NCBI GenBank assembly: GCA_030568195.1
Contig: JAJLTO010000007.1
Coordinates: 434,001-498,000, forward strand
Length of the DNA: 64,000 nt
From: Dipodascopsis uninucleata var. uninucleata
Lineage: Eukaryota > Ascomycota > Lipomycetes > Lipomycetales > Lipomycetaceae
Direction: 5' to 3'
Positions 10,245 to 22,657 of this stretch are shown here, piece by piece. The notes beneath the pieces are model-generated. The model did not search any database and was not told the origin of the DNA. It worked only from the letters and a program-made list of their open reading frames with translations. The position numbers and the translations under genes are program-made. The first letter of the stretch is position 1, and every line of letters begins with the position of its first letter.

Positions 10245-10751
10245 GACATGAAGCTGTCCATAAGAATTTCTTGAAAAAAAGAAAAAAATTCTATGGCGAC
10301 GATGATGATTGTACGTTAATAGACTTGTTCCCAGTCTTGTAAATTATTCTAGTTATTGTTAAACTAGCTTATTGCCTTGGTTTCTCTATTGTATGATATA
10401 TCATCGACTTAAAATATACTAATGAACGAACTTTGATAATGATTAATTTTTTAAATTATATTCTAATCAAATAAGATATTCAAGACAGTACAGAATCAAA
10501 AATGTAAATTCCAAATGAAAGATTAAGAGACAAGGACTATGAATGCTGAGAAAATCCAAATTCTTTTTTGTCCAAATTACTCGAAAGCTGTTCTCAGCTA
10601 TTATGCTAAATTTAATCAGCAAACTAAATTTCACTCAAATCTTATCTAAAATGATGACTGTGTTGTGATTATTAACATTATATGTAAGTTGAAAAGAAAG
10701 CCCAGATGGATTGTTATAGCTTTGAGGTACAGATGAACTCAAAACTTCAAT
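10245..10751. other. Convergent 3' region between ADE2 and VTC4
   Basis: 507 bp of AT-rich sequence with poly(A) stretches after the ADE2 stop and several TATA/AATAAA-like words suited to polyadenylation on both strands. No open frame or RNA gene is recognisable. Confidence 0.6.
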
Positions 10752-13258
10752 CTAAAAGACCTGGATAACATAGTTAATAAAAACGGATAAGATAAAAGCT
10801 CCGCAGACAATAGATGTACCAACACGATCGTCATATCGAACAGCTAATCTGTTTCTAATAGCATATACTCTCCATATATAGAGTCCTAAGCTATAAATAA
10901 CCATTATAACTGACGTGACAACAAAGAAAAATGAAGCTTGTAAAGCACGGGCGTCTCCAAAGCTGTTTAAACTGCCGGCAACAGCAGACAAGAAAATGCA
11001 AATCTCTAACCAAGAAAGGAAAGTACGCTCATTGGCGAAATAGACCTTAGGTTCAATTCTAACTGGAACAAATATCTTCTTTCCAGGTGGTGCACGGTAA
11101 ACACGCTGGACCATGATAGGTGCGGGAGATTCACGAGTCTCAGGCTCAAAGATCAAATGTTCAGCCTGAAGACGCAGTTTAGAACCGAATCCCTTCAGCG
11201 CGCTAATGATCTGATGAGAAGCGCGTGCAGTAGTGGATGCATGGCGCTCACGATTAACTCTGAGAAGCGGAATAGCTTCAGTAAGTTCATCTTCTTCATC
11301 TTCATATTCATCTTCTGTGGCAGAGGTATAGTTAGGAGAGTGGATGTGGTCATCTTGGCGCTCCAAAGCGTCCTCTTCATCCATCTCAGTTGATTGTGAG
11401 CTAACCATTTCATCTGTCGTAGAGACTGAGCTAAGTTGGTTCTGCCGCTCGATACCAAAGTCATGGGTGACTGGCTTGCGAATGTCAATGTCCATCTGCG
11501 GAAGCCAAAAAGGAATCAAGTCAACTTTGTTAGGAAGTAGTGTAGCAACGCCATGAATAAACTTAGAAAACTTAGGAACAGCCTCAACCAGATGAGAAGC
11601 AACAAGGTCACGAACCCATTGAGGAGGCTCTTGACCCATCTGGGTTTGCAACTTGACCTCCAAGACAGCGTACGGAAATCGCTCAACATCGCTATCAGGT
11701 AACTGACTAAATGGCCAATCAACACCAATATCCATACGGCGCCAATTGTTACCAGCCCGTTTCTTACCATCAAAATTATCTTCACGAACCATAGTAAGCT
11801 CAGTATCAAGAGAGATACGAACACGAGCATCGCCTGGAAGTTGGAAAGCAGTACGATTATAGAACGATCGAACTACAGGTTGCAACTTTTTGGTAAGGAC
11901 AGTGTACTGAACTTCACGAGCCAGCTGCTCAAGCTCCTCTATTTCTTTTTGTGGCTTCTTACCATCTTCACGCATCTTCTTGAAGAGTTGATCAACAGTG
12001 TACTCACCACGAAGGAAGGCATTAACGTTCTTCTCTTTACAAGAAAATCTAGCCTTGACGGACTTTTCACCGGTCCAGTCCTCTCGGTGAGTCTTTCTTT
12101 CAACGAAGATAACGTCGGAAGACATACCTCCATACCATCGGAGACGAATGGCCTCAGCCCCTTCACTTTTCTCAAGTCGACCCTTGTAAAGATCCAGATG
12201 ATTATTGTCAAAGTAGATGGATGAAATAGCAGAATCCTCCTTCTCGAACTCTTTGCTCGCATTGAAAACAAGAACCGGTAGATGCTTTAAAATGAAAAGC
12301 TTAAGCTCAGTGATATTGTCCGGATGAACCCAGTACTTAGTGGTCTGACGGACAAAGTTTTGCTGACCACCACCGGCAGCACTGTCACCGGTCACAGGAT
12401 TTCCTCGAGTTCTGACGAGGTCATAAAGCTTAGAGAGCTTGACAACTAAAGCATCATAGTCATCCTTGAAGAATGGCTTCGCATTTAGACGGGCCGCGAA
12501 AATTGGTTTGAGGATCCATTTGGTCACCTTATCGTGCTTCTTAATGATCTTCTGAAAACCAGTATAGTTCAGTCTTGTGAATTTAGCGAGGTCATGCACA
12601 TCTGACAGGATGTCCTCAAGATCAATTTCTAGGTCCTCAAACGTCTGTTCAGAGACAGGAGACATAGTGTCAATTGAGCGAACAGCTTCCTGAACCTTAA
12701 CTTCCATTTCACGAACTCTCTGATTGATAGAATACGTTCTCAACTTCTGGAAGTCGAAAACTTTCTCAAGCTCTTCCTCCAGAGCCCGTACGAACTGCTC
12801 TTCCTGCTCCTCAGACCAGGAGCCCTCCGAACGACCAGCATCGAGAAGGTCCTTCAATGCATCGTAGTCGATGTAGTAGTAATAATAGTCTCTATTTGAG
12901 AAATAACGTGGTTAGCACTTACAATTTTACGTCATTGAACCTTGTATTTCATCTTGTCTTTAGTGTCTCTCCAAAGAGCTCAATGACATTTCTCATTCCC
13001 ACGAACACTGCCAAACTCAAGCTTGCCATAGTGATAAGAGCGCTGCTACGCGAAATATGATAGTCTGACCTCTCACACCAGTAGTAGAAAATTTCAAGCG
13101 TGTAGAGGTCACAGACATCAGGAAAGACGCGAGAACGAGGTCGATACTTTGGCAAGCTCTCGCTTGGCTATGTATCACGGATGTCAAAACACACTCAATG
13201 GCACATGTAAAAGATCTTACCGGATAAGAGAGTCTTTCAGCTGCTGCCCGAATTTCAT
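10752..13258 (-). CDS. VTC4: Vacuolar transporter chaperone 4, polyphosphate polymerase
   Basis: VTC4 makes polyphosphate from ATP and feeds it across the vacuole membrane as part of the VTC complex. Two exons: 13221-13258 ([13 protein letters not shown], donor GTAAGA) and 10752-12891 (acceptor [17 protein letters not shown]), separated by a 329-bp intron; total 725 residues. Domains: SPX (about 1-170, senses inositol pyrophosphates, with the basic helix QKIIKKHDK), the tunnel-shaped catalytic domain (about 195-485) and a DUF202 membrane domain with three hydrophobic helices at the C-terminus. Active-site residues known from yeast VTC4 are at nearly the same numbers: R262 and R264 in RLRWYG, K279 in ERK, E424 in VLEVKL and K456 in KFSKF. 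This supports an active polymerase rather than a regulatory VTC2/3 paralogue. Confidence 0.95.
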
Positions 13259-15172
13259 TGTCGCTAGATGAGATGATTAATGCACAAGAAAGAGAATCGA
13301 AGGCAGAAATAAGCGCACAATAATTAGACGCCTATTATTTTCCTCTTAGTACCGCAGTTGAATGTTCAGGCGATCGTGACTGAAAAGAAGCACTTATTTC
13401 TTTTGACTGAAAGATCTACTCTAATGAGACTGTCTTTTCGAGCGCTTGCTATCGTCCAAAACACTTGTAGAAAGACTACAGTATAGAAATGGACCGTTGC
13501 TCACAAATTCCAAGGGAATTACAGGCGGAATCCAGGATATACGGAGAAGAAAAAAAGTAATCGCAGCTCACCGTCTTTAGCTGCTGAAGAGTTATTGCTG
13601 TGTAATAAGAAACGTGCCTTCGTGCAAGACAGACTTTTGCGGCGAGTAGCGTGGCTTGTAAGCGACTAGGAATTAACGTGCGGCGGTGCATGATGGCCCA
13701 ATAGCTCTATTGTTCTATGCACGTGCATTCTTCTGCATAATCCTCTATAAAGCTTACCTAATATACCTGAAATGCTGCTAATCCCTTGTTTAGGGCTCCG
13801 TTAATTACTAAATTGGACGTGCCTATGTCTACGTTACACCTAAACGAGTACTGGCTATCCATTTCGGCTACAATCCTTACTAAAATGGTGTGCATTGTGC
13901 CCTAACCATTGTGTGAAGGACTCCCCGGGACTAGGGCACCCTGGAAGTGCTGAGAGCCTCAAGTAAGGATGAACTATGCTGCTGAGCATGATGACAGAGG
14001 ATTGATAAAATGGGGAGATAGTTCTGCGAGTAAGAGCACATCTTCCGTATGCATTACCGCCTACGTATATTTATAAATGCATATGTGGGTACTATGGGTA
14101 TTATTGGTATAGCCAGGTATACATGTGCAGACAGATATGCTAGACAGATATGTGCATACGTGTGTATACATCACCGCAGAGTGCAGAGACGCAGCGGTTT
14201 CATTCGGTTGTCATCGACACATGCATACGATATCTATAGCTGTGTGCAGGTAATTGCACAGCATGTGTCTGCGATACGTGCTCGTTTAGACGGCAATCTC
14301 AGACAAGGGCAGCGCTCTCTTCTCAATTGCACAGGATATGGAGAGCGTCTACGGTCCACTGAGAGGTGTAAGTCATGGAAATCAGCACTGTTATAACATA
14401 TTTAAATTGTTATTTTGTTGGTTCAGCGCCCAGCAGAGACGTCAGTTGTGGAAATAATAAGAGTATTCTGGAGACTCTCAATATTGAAAGCCATTCAGTA
14501 GTGGCGACTATTGCATATACAGCTGCCACACGACGTGGATCTTCCATATACCTTCTTTAATCTGCAGGAGATTGCTTATATGCGTTCAAAAGACATCACC
14601 CTTGAATATTTATGTTGTATGGTAATGAGCCTTCCCGCGATGGCTAAACCAGCCGTATCCATCACTGTCGGTCATGGAGTCGGCGTGCGGCTTATTTCAG
14701 TGTTAAAGTTACGTCACCTCAGTATTTACAACACTACCGATAAAATAAGGTTCTCCGCTTACCAAAATAGTACAAATGCCAATGCTCATCTACTCGCGTA
14801 ATAAACATTGAAATTCTGACTGATATAGAATTCTGAAATTCATTCGCGGTCTCCTGCTCACTTTTATTTCTTTGACATACAAGATATATCAAAGTAAAAG
14901 AAGTATTCTAGATAAGATTCGCTGATTTTACAGATTGTTGTGCTCTCTTGCGGACTTGAACTAGTGAGTTTGGGGAACAGCCATACTCTGCTGAACAACT
15001 TCTCGTTCGGCACTATAACTTGTATCAACTACATCTTATGTGCACTACCAAGGACTCCAAACGGTAACCGTCAGTTCACAAATCGAGAAGCAGTCTCACC
15101 TACTGATTCTCCTACGCGAGAATTATAGTTACAGCACTAGCCTCAGCTAGTAGTGAACAGTTCTAGTTAGAA
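13259..15172. other. Gene-poor divergent intergenic region (1.9 kb)
   Basis: Lies between the VTC4 start and an unrecognised membrane-protein gene, so it should contain both promoters. Longer open frames here (for example 14049-14396 on +) are low-complexity in usage and resemble nothing I know. Around 13860-13960 the sequence is GC-richer, with a short palindrome-like CCCCGGGACTAGGGCACCC stretch. No tRNA or snoRNA structure could be supported. Confidence 0.5.
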
Positions 15173-17259
15173 ATGGAAGTCCTATCACCAGCCCCCGCAT
15201 ATGCATCGCAGCTGCATAAAACTATGATGCAACACAACCACTTTATCGGAGCCCTCACCGTAACATTTGTTAGCGACCTGATCCTAATTGCTGTTTTTGG
15301 TTTTGATTCCATGTACCTCAGCACATTGGCGATATATCTCGTGAAGAAAGTTGTGAAAGGTGATTCATTGAAGGTTTTTGGGACTGAATTGGAACTGAAG
15401 CAGCTCTCAGCAGGAATCGCATCCTGTGCAATTTCGTGTATGGCAGTTGCTCTCTGGTATCTTTTTGGATTCGGAAGGCTTTATTCTTCTGCTGGTGACG
15501 TTATCAATTATTTGATAAATACCTTGCAGTATTCTTTTCGAACACCAGCGAACCTAGCTCCTAATATACTATCTCTACTTCGATACCTGCTAATCAAGAT
15601 AGCTGAAGCTGAATTCTACGCACTATCTACCGTCAGCGACATCTCGATACTGACAGCCAAAGTTCTCTATTATGCTATTGCTAGTTTCAAAACTACCTTT
15701 AAAACGCCATTGGCGATTGCTAGCGGTATCTCGACCGCGGCAGCCAAAAACCAGGCGGCTCAGGCTCAGATATATCTTTCAGGTCTAGGCGGCAAGACAT
15801 ATCTACAGCAGTCTGCCTTTGGACAATTAATCTACTCTTCATACCTCGGAGTGAAATCACTACTTCCACAAATAAGTGTTTCATTTTCTCAGATTTATCA
15901 GCTGTACAGATCATCAAAAGGCACGGGCAATTCCACATTTCTTTACATGAACGATCTTACGTATTTAAAAAAGGTCATGAACCCTCTGCAGAGTCAGAGT
16001 ATAACAGAGCCCACAGAGCAAATAAGTCTTCCAAACTTTCAGCATATGTTCTACTCGCTGCTGAAAATGAATATATTGCACTTATTTGTGGCTCCCAAGA
16101 GCGTTCTAGAGAATCCTTTAGCTACAGTTTCAGGAATGTCAGCTTCCTTTAAAACTGCGTACCGCCATAGATTCAACATATGCAGAATGATAGTCAAGGC
16201 GCTAACTTTACTAGCAGACCGATCTAGATATTTTCGCAGAGATCCTCTCAGTGAGAGCACATTTGTCCTACCCCATAGTCGAGCATTTGCCAATAACGTG
16301 CTCGTTTTGTCTATCGTTGCAGCATGCTCGTCGGTACTGTTTGGTTATAAAATTGACAAGTACAGACTGGGATCAATGTATACAGTGTCATTGCTGATAT
16401 CTGCCACCAATAAAGTTAATAGCTGGTCAATAGGTCTCGTAAGCCTCACAATCCTATCGCTAGACTTTGCCAGAATATGTGAAGAGATTGGGCAGAAGCA
16501 GGCACTTCGTCTACTTTGGTCTACACATAGGTTCCTCATGAGGGCATTTGAACTAGGTGCATTGACATTGACGTGGGTAGGCTTAGTCATGCTCGTTGAG
16601 ATTCCTGTGATATTCTTCGTACAGAGCCGGTCGCTGGTGCTTGCGATGCTTCCTCTTAGCGGACTGTGGGCATATAAAGCCATCTTTATTATCGACAGAT
16701 ACTTTATGCGTGTAGCCAAGCACTACATGCTGCTACACGGCAAGAAGCCGGCTAAGTCACGACGGATAGCCCGCAAGCACATGCGAAGATCGTCTCTTAC
16801 ATTTCATGAGACTCACCCAGATGCCAAGGTGCTGGAACTGATTCCGCAGTGGCAGCAGTACACAGGAATCGAAAGTGGTATGTAAGGTTTTCGTTTATTT
16901 TATTTAAATTACGGCATGTTTTTGTTTTCGACCGTTGTGACAAAACGTCACTGAAGGATAGCGAACTAGCATTTACAGATCGAGCTGATCCTCACATTTT
17001 TATAGCTAAATTCGTTCAGCACGTAGTAAAATACAATAGCTACTATAGTAAACACTATCCCATGGTAACGAGGCGATTCGAGGACTTTATTAGAGAGGCG
17101 ATGAGGTTGGGGATAAAGAATGGCAGCTATCGGGAATGTGACGCGGATGAGCTGCATGACCTAGACCTGCAAGAGATAAGCGGTCCTCGATACTATATAA
17201 CACTGCAAGACAAGGGTATTTACTTTAAGATCGTGCAGCCTCGGAAGGCGAGCAGCTAG
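15173..17259 (+). CDS. Multipass membrane protein, unrecognised family
   Basis: Two exons, 15173-16877 and 16979-17259, joined by a 101-bp intron (donor GTATGT, acceptor TTTACAG), giving 661 residues. The unspliced frame stops two codons into the donor, and the second exon is open in the matching phase, which supports the junction. Hydrophobic segments lie near 25-58 (one or two helices), 78-102, 375-395, around 400-440 and about 465-515. The middle (about 105-360) is amphipathic. The C-terminal 150 residues are soluble, starting with a basic stretch (KKPAKSRRIARKHMRRS) and ending with a compact block (FIAKFVQHVVKYNSYYSKHYPMV..., PRYYITLQDKGIYFKIVQ). I recognise no family signature; a role in an internal membrane is a guess from the overall shape. 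Gene-poor DNA lies on both sides. Confidence 0.75.
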
Positions 17260-20200
17260 AAGTTGCATGCATTAAGTGACAATTGCAAGGTGATATTTTC
17301 GCTTTTAATTTGTTCTATTATGGCAGTGTATTGGTTTATTTTTGTGTACGCGAGCGTTTCCCACTCTTATCATATGACATTTACAGATATCATCTTTTTT
17401 TTTAAACCGGTTGTGACCGAAAATGAAATAAAAGTAATACAGCAACAAAACAGGCAGAAGGTGAAATGACACGTAGGCCATCACTATCTACGTAAAAAAT
17501 ACTTCGGCTAAGGACATGCTTTTTTTTGTTCTTTTCTTTCATGTGTGTTTTTGGTTTAGGTAGCCGCAGCGCCGCCTGCTTAACATAATGGAGCCTATTA
17601 AGAACCGCTGATCGAACTAGCTAATGGTCAGTTCTACTTAGTCATCATGTAGAGACGCTCAAATAGCCCGTATAAGTGCGCTGGTTCGCATGCATATCAG
17701 TGTGTCGTTAGACCACTAGCTATAATAAAATGAAGGTATGGATCCGGTATCTAAATACATCCGCGGTCATATATATGTATAAATTAAATAATCCACGTAC
17801 AACTGCGTACTAATTTGGTCACAGGCTATATGAACGGGAGGAGCGCAAAGAGCATTAGGAACGCGGAGCCATAATAAATGAAATACATGGAATTCATGGA
17901 CAGAGAGTTGATAAGGCATGATTTGCATATCTGATTCACAAACGAGAAGACGCCAAATATAGAACAAGATAAAAATAACACAAGAATAAGAAAAAGAAAA
18001 GGAAAATAAAAATACTGAAAATTCACCGGTATCTACTAAAAGATTCTGCCACTAAAGCATAGTTACAATTTCACTTCACACCATATGTGCAGACCACGAA
18101 CTAAAGAAACTCTAGAAATAGCAACCGAAGGAAAGATTCTACTTTATGCAGCAGCACAAAGGCCACCGCGTGATCGCGTAGATTCACGCTATATGGAGCG
18201 ACTCCAAGCTCAAATTGCCTAACGTCTTCTCTATACCGGTGTTCCCCGGTCTCACTGTGTATTTCCATACTATGTATCGTGCAGTGTCGTGGCCATGCAA
18301 ATTTTTTTTGCGTGTTTCTGCCGGTCCACAGCGGTAAGTTTGCTCACAGCTCTCTCTCTAGGAACAGCTGTTAGCAGCAAGAACAAAAACCCTACCGACC
18401 GCCATAAACCAGCAGCTCCGCCATTAGGGGTCCGCGAGTATATAATCTTAAGTCCTAAGGCACGTCTAAATTCTATTCCGCTTAAGGTGATGCACGAATC
18501 TGCAGGGGTAAGGTGGTTACCCGGCGTCTACAGATGCGTCGCTGCGCACGCAGGATGCGCGAGACAGCTATTCCGTCGCGGAATACGGTGGGCAAGGGTT
18601 TGTAAGAGCCGAGAGTGCGCGGGACCCAGGACGCTCCTTTATTTACATAAGGAGGTGCAAAGGGTATGTCGAGGGCTTCTCGAGGGGTAGCTGAGACGTT
18701 TGACCTTCTTCGAGGAGAACTGTCTTTGTAGTATATATGGCGAGATGTAGGGCCGTAACGAAACCACCCGAAATTACAGGATTCAGCGTGACGAGAGCTG
18801 CTTGTCAGAAGAGACACAAAGAAAGCCGCTAATGCGTGATACTTACAGTAGCGTGCTCTAGCGCAGACCGACTTCGCTGGCCAGCTAGGTTGATAGTATC
18901 TTGCTACAGAGTACCTGCTTGTATACGGATACCATGCATTTTGCTATACAGAATACGATACAGCATGCTGTTATAGAGAATACGGCATATTGAGCACTGC
19001 ATTAGACGGTATACTACTACACTCTAGACACGCATTACATACACATTCAGCAGAGCCGTGGACTCCGAGGCACTACAAAATGTCGTGTAACTATATATGG
19101 TGTAGTACACTCTGCGTCGGTGGCACAAGCACTTTTGAGGTAGCACGAACTGCCTCACGAGTAGCACAGACAGAGTAGCGCAAAGCGGCAGGAAGCATAT
19201 ATGTTAGACAGTAGCCAATCGTACTGTATCTGCTTCAGTGCGATACTCGTACGATAACAAGCACACAAGTGCCATACAAATAGAGAGCGAGCAAGCAAGC
19301 CAAATAATAGCCTGGGGAAGCACAAAGCAGAGACATCGTAAAGAAACAAACAACATAGGATAATATAAACATAACAAAGTACACGAAAAATAAAGTACAA
19401 AGTACAATAATAACAGTAGATGATAGTAAATAAATAAGAAATTAAAAATAAAAGAAGAACTAAAAATTTATGCTCCAAGTATCAGGCAAGCAAGAGAAAA
19501 AGAAGCTCTGTTGTCAAACGGCCACTCCTGCTCTCTCCCCTCCACGCTACTCTACCGCCTCTGCAGCCAGAACCTAGTCACCAGCAGCTCAGATGCGTTG
19601 GCCACCAATGCAGACAGGCCATATGCAGGCAGCGCTGATCTCACGACCCGAAAGTCACAGACACCTCCATCACATGTGTCTGCCTGCCCTCGTATCCTGC
19701 ATATGCATACCTCACTCTACGGAGCCTAGCACGCCTATCCAATACTCTTACGCTACATTACTGTCAAAAAAAAATATCAGCACATCGTGCATAGCAGCTG
19801 CTAGAAAGGGAACACCCGTCACCTGCTGTGAATAGAAAACAGCTAAAAAATATTGTTACCTAACTTTTTGCTGATGTATATTGCGTGCTGACAATATGTG
19901 CTGTACATAGTGACGGCGTGTATTGGTCGCATAGAGCGCGGACATGGTAGGGCAGCAGACTGCTAGCACAACACAGCTATTCAGAAACGCTATATACAGA
20001 GAGAGATAGAGAGAGTATATAGAAGAAGAGCGACGTCGAACGCAGAAGATGAGGGTACTTCGAAATAATATACGGCGCTCTAGTATCTCGGGAAATATTT
20101 CATTCACATCTCCCGTGCGTTCTCTTGCCAGTGCGACCCTCACATTCGCACTGTGCTGTCGTCTCTTAACAGATCTCTAGTCCTTTGCGTCTTCTGCATT

Positions 20201-20911
20201 CCCCGGATCAGAAAAACCGCAAGCGCATCTCGAGCTATCTAGTCGTAATCGCTGCAAGGCCTTGCTAAATATCTCGCTTGTATCCAGAAAATCTCCTCGA
20301 AATGCCACAGATTCGTAGCCAGCTGGCCCGCAAAACTCCAATAAGGCAGCCGGATTTGTTTCTGTGCATATAAATTAAGTCATGGCACCTAAAATAAAAA
20401 TAGAGATAGTCCAAACCTTAAGTTCCACGTACGTCAGAGACATGTCTAGATAAAACCTTATGCATGCACTAGCAGAAAGTTCGGTTAATTAATTACGGAG
20501 CTTATTGTTTTAATTAAATGTTACCTGCCATTCATCGCTGAGCGAGCGTAGATCGATCAAATGTTACAGATGCTGGAGGACCCGAAAACAACAAAGGTAA
20601 AATAAACGTAAAAAAAAGAAACATCTTATAAGACCAGGGCTGTCTTCCACCTTTCAAATGTAGTTCGGATCTAGAGGTAGCTTCAAGTCTTTTTTTAGAA
20701 CACATCCTCGGAATCCGCCGTCATTAAACCTATCCTTTGTCTCGGACTTCTAGTATTTATAGATCGCGCCAACTGCTGATACTACTTGCTGTTCGTCTTG
20801 AGAACGGTCTTGCTAAGGCGTTCAATCTTCATTCTCAATTTCTGTGCTATTTAGTAGTTTTCGTCCTTCTTTTTGGCCCTTTTCGTCAACCTGTAGCCTG
20901 GTCTTTGAGAT
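17260..20911. other. Gene desert upstream of the Crh gene (3.65 kb)
   Basis: No recognisable protein or RNA gene. Composition is patchy: 17.3-18.1 kb is AT-rich, parts of 18.4-19.2 kb and 19.5-19.8 kb are markedly GC-richer, and 19.3-19.5 kb is A-rich on the + strand. A simple GAGAGATA-type purine run sits near 20000. From about 20690 to the Crh start the + strand becomes T/C-rich, as expected for a fungal promoter and 5' leader. Open frames such as 18289-18690 and 19155-19478 lack support. Confidence 0.5.
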
Positions 20912-22127
20912 ATGAAATCCGTTCTATTCTTGGCCTCCGTCCTCTCGTCGCTGCATACCTTGGTCGTGGCTCAAACCACTGCCGGTTGCAACCCGCTATA
21001 CGGTACTTGTGCGGCGGATCCCGGTCTCGGCACCTCTATTGATATAGATTTCACTGCAGGATCATCTAGTCGGTTTAATATTTTCAATGGTGCCGATCAG
21101 GTCTCCTATGACTCGACCAATGGCCTCGACATGACCATCAGTCAATTAGGCCAGTCACCGACTCTCGCCTCTAACTTCTACATCTTCTACGGAAAGGTTG
21201 AAGTCGAGACCCAAGCAGCCCCGGGTCAGGGAATTGTCTCTTCTATCGTCTTGCTTAGCGACACCAACGACGAGATCGATTTTGAGTGGATTGGTGGTGA
21301 TACGGGCCATGGTAAGTCCAATGTCACATATATGCTGGTCCAACTCGCATTTCTGTTAACTGACCTATATTATCTGTCTTTTAGTCCAAACGAATTGGTT
21401 CTCCAAAGGCGATACTCTCTCGACTGGTCGTGGTGGTATCAGTAGCGTCAGCAACCCTCAGTCAACCTTCCACACTTACACAATCGATTGGACATCGACT
21501 TCTCTTACCTGGTCTATTGATGGAAGCGCAGTCCGTACTGTTTCATCGACTGCTCCCCAAGGATACCCTCAGACTCCTATGCAGCTTAAAGTGGGAAGTT
21601 GGGTAGGTGGTGATCCATCTAACGCTGTGGGTACCATTGGCTGGGCTGGTGGTCTTGCTAACTTCGAAGGTGCTCCATATCATTTTTATATCAGATCAAT
21701 TAAGGTCACTGATTATTCTACTGGCTCCGAATATCTGTACACAGACAATTCTGGCAGTTCTAGCAGTGTAGAAGTCATCGGAGGAGGTTCATATAATTAT
21801 TATGAAGATGGTGATTCCTCCACCACCACCAGCTCCAGCAGTTCTTCCACTAGCAGTACTAGCTCCAGTCCAACCTCATTCACCATTTCTTCGGCAACAT
21901 CATTTGCTGGAAGCGCTACCACTCGTCAGATAAGCTCCTCTACTTTCTCCAGTATAATCTATAATTCGACATCCCTTGCGAACAGTACCTCCAACTACAC
22001 CGCCAACTATAAGGGTACTGGTAACACAACAGTCATCTATGATGCTATCAAGAGTGGAGCTTCAAGACTTGCCGCCACTGGTATCAGCTCTCTACTGGGA
22101 GTTTTCGTCGTTCTCTTCATCTTTTAG
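20912..22127 (+). CDS. GPI-anchored Crh-type chitin-glucan transglycosylase (GH16)
   Basis: Crh enzymes link chitin to beta-glucan at the fungal cell surface. Exons 20912-21311 and 21385-22127 (73-bp intron, donor GTAAGT, acceptor TTTTAG) give 380 residues. Features: signal peptide (about 1-20, ending VVAQ); Cys-containing N-terminal block CNPLYGTC; the GH16 catalytic motif DEIDFEW (120-126), with E121 as nucleophile and E125 as acid/base by family analogy; the substrate-cleft region after the intron (QTNWFSKGDTL ... TIDWT); a Ser/Thr-rich stalk (about 270-330) suited to O-mannosylation; and a hydrophobic GPI-signal tail after SGASRLAATG. The family has several paralogues (CRH1, CRH2/UTR2, CRR1), and I cannot say which one this is. 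The coding part is GC-richer and more codon-biased than its neighbours, which suggests high expression. Confidence 0.92.
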
Positions 22128-22657
22128 GTAGATCTATCTATGATATTTTATGGCATTTCTCCCTTTTGGTCCTCAACTTTTCTGAAAATTTTCGAAAATT
22201 TCTTTTTGTCTACTGATTCTTATATTTCTCACTAATAATTGCTTTTGAACGTATGTTTAACTATATTGTCTCTCTTACAATCTGAGCTCATTATTCATGA
22301 TTTCATGGCTCGCGATAATATTGCACAATAAAAATAAAAATTATTAAAAAAACCCCGAATACTCCTCCGTAGTCCGTTTTTAAGTATTTTCGAATACGTT
22401 TCAGTCGTATGAATTTCGTATCCCCCGTTCCGGTTTTATAGAAACTGCAGGTTAAAAAGTATTATGATAAAGAAGTAAGAAAATCTATTTGAGCTTTGTC
22501 GGTACGTATATTAGAGAAATTTGTTTTGAAAAGATCGAAAACGCCAGTTCCTTATGCTAATGCTTTCTCAAACGACATATTATACATCACTTTTTTGACC
22601 ATAGCGCGTCCACTGATGTAACTACCTATATTACGTTATTGCGGCATACATTCGTAA
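22128..22657. other. Convergent 3' region between Crh and PYM genes
   Basis: 530 bp, AT-rich, with an A-rich run and AATAAA-like words near 22325-22355 that suit polyadenylation of the Crh transcript. A CGAATAC/GTATTCG-like short inverted repeat is seen near 22358-22398. No gene is recognisable. Confidence 0.5.

Noticed and set aside
12949-13155. Open frame inside the VTC4 intron on the - strand
   Set aside because: It lies wholly within the 329-bp intron, shows no known motif and is explained by chance in AT-balanced sequence.
13985-14060. ATGATGA resembling a C/D snoRNA C box
   Set aside because: No CTGA D box, terminal stem or guide-length spacing was found within the expected distance.
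14049-14396. 115-codon open frame between VTC4 and the membrane-protein gene
   Set aside because: Rich in Arg/Cys/Tyr/His with no motif or splice context; typical of chance frames in the GC-richer spacers.
18289-18690. 133-codon open frame in the 17-21 kb desert
   Set aside because: Composition is dominated by Arg, Ala and Cys from GC-rich sequence, with no recognisable domain; an overlapping antisense frame looks equally likely.
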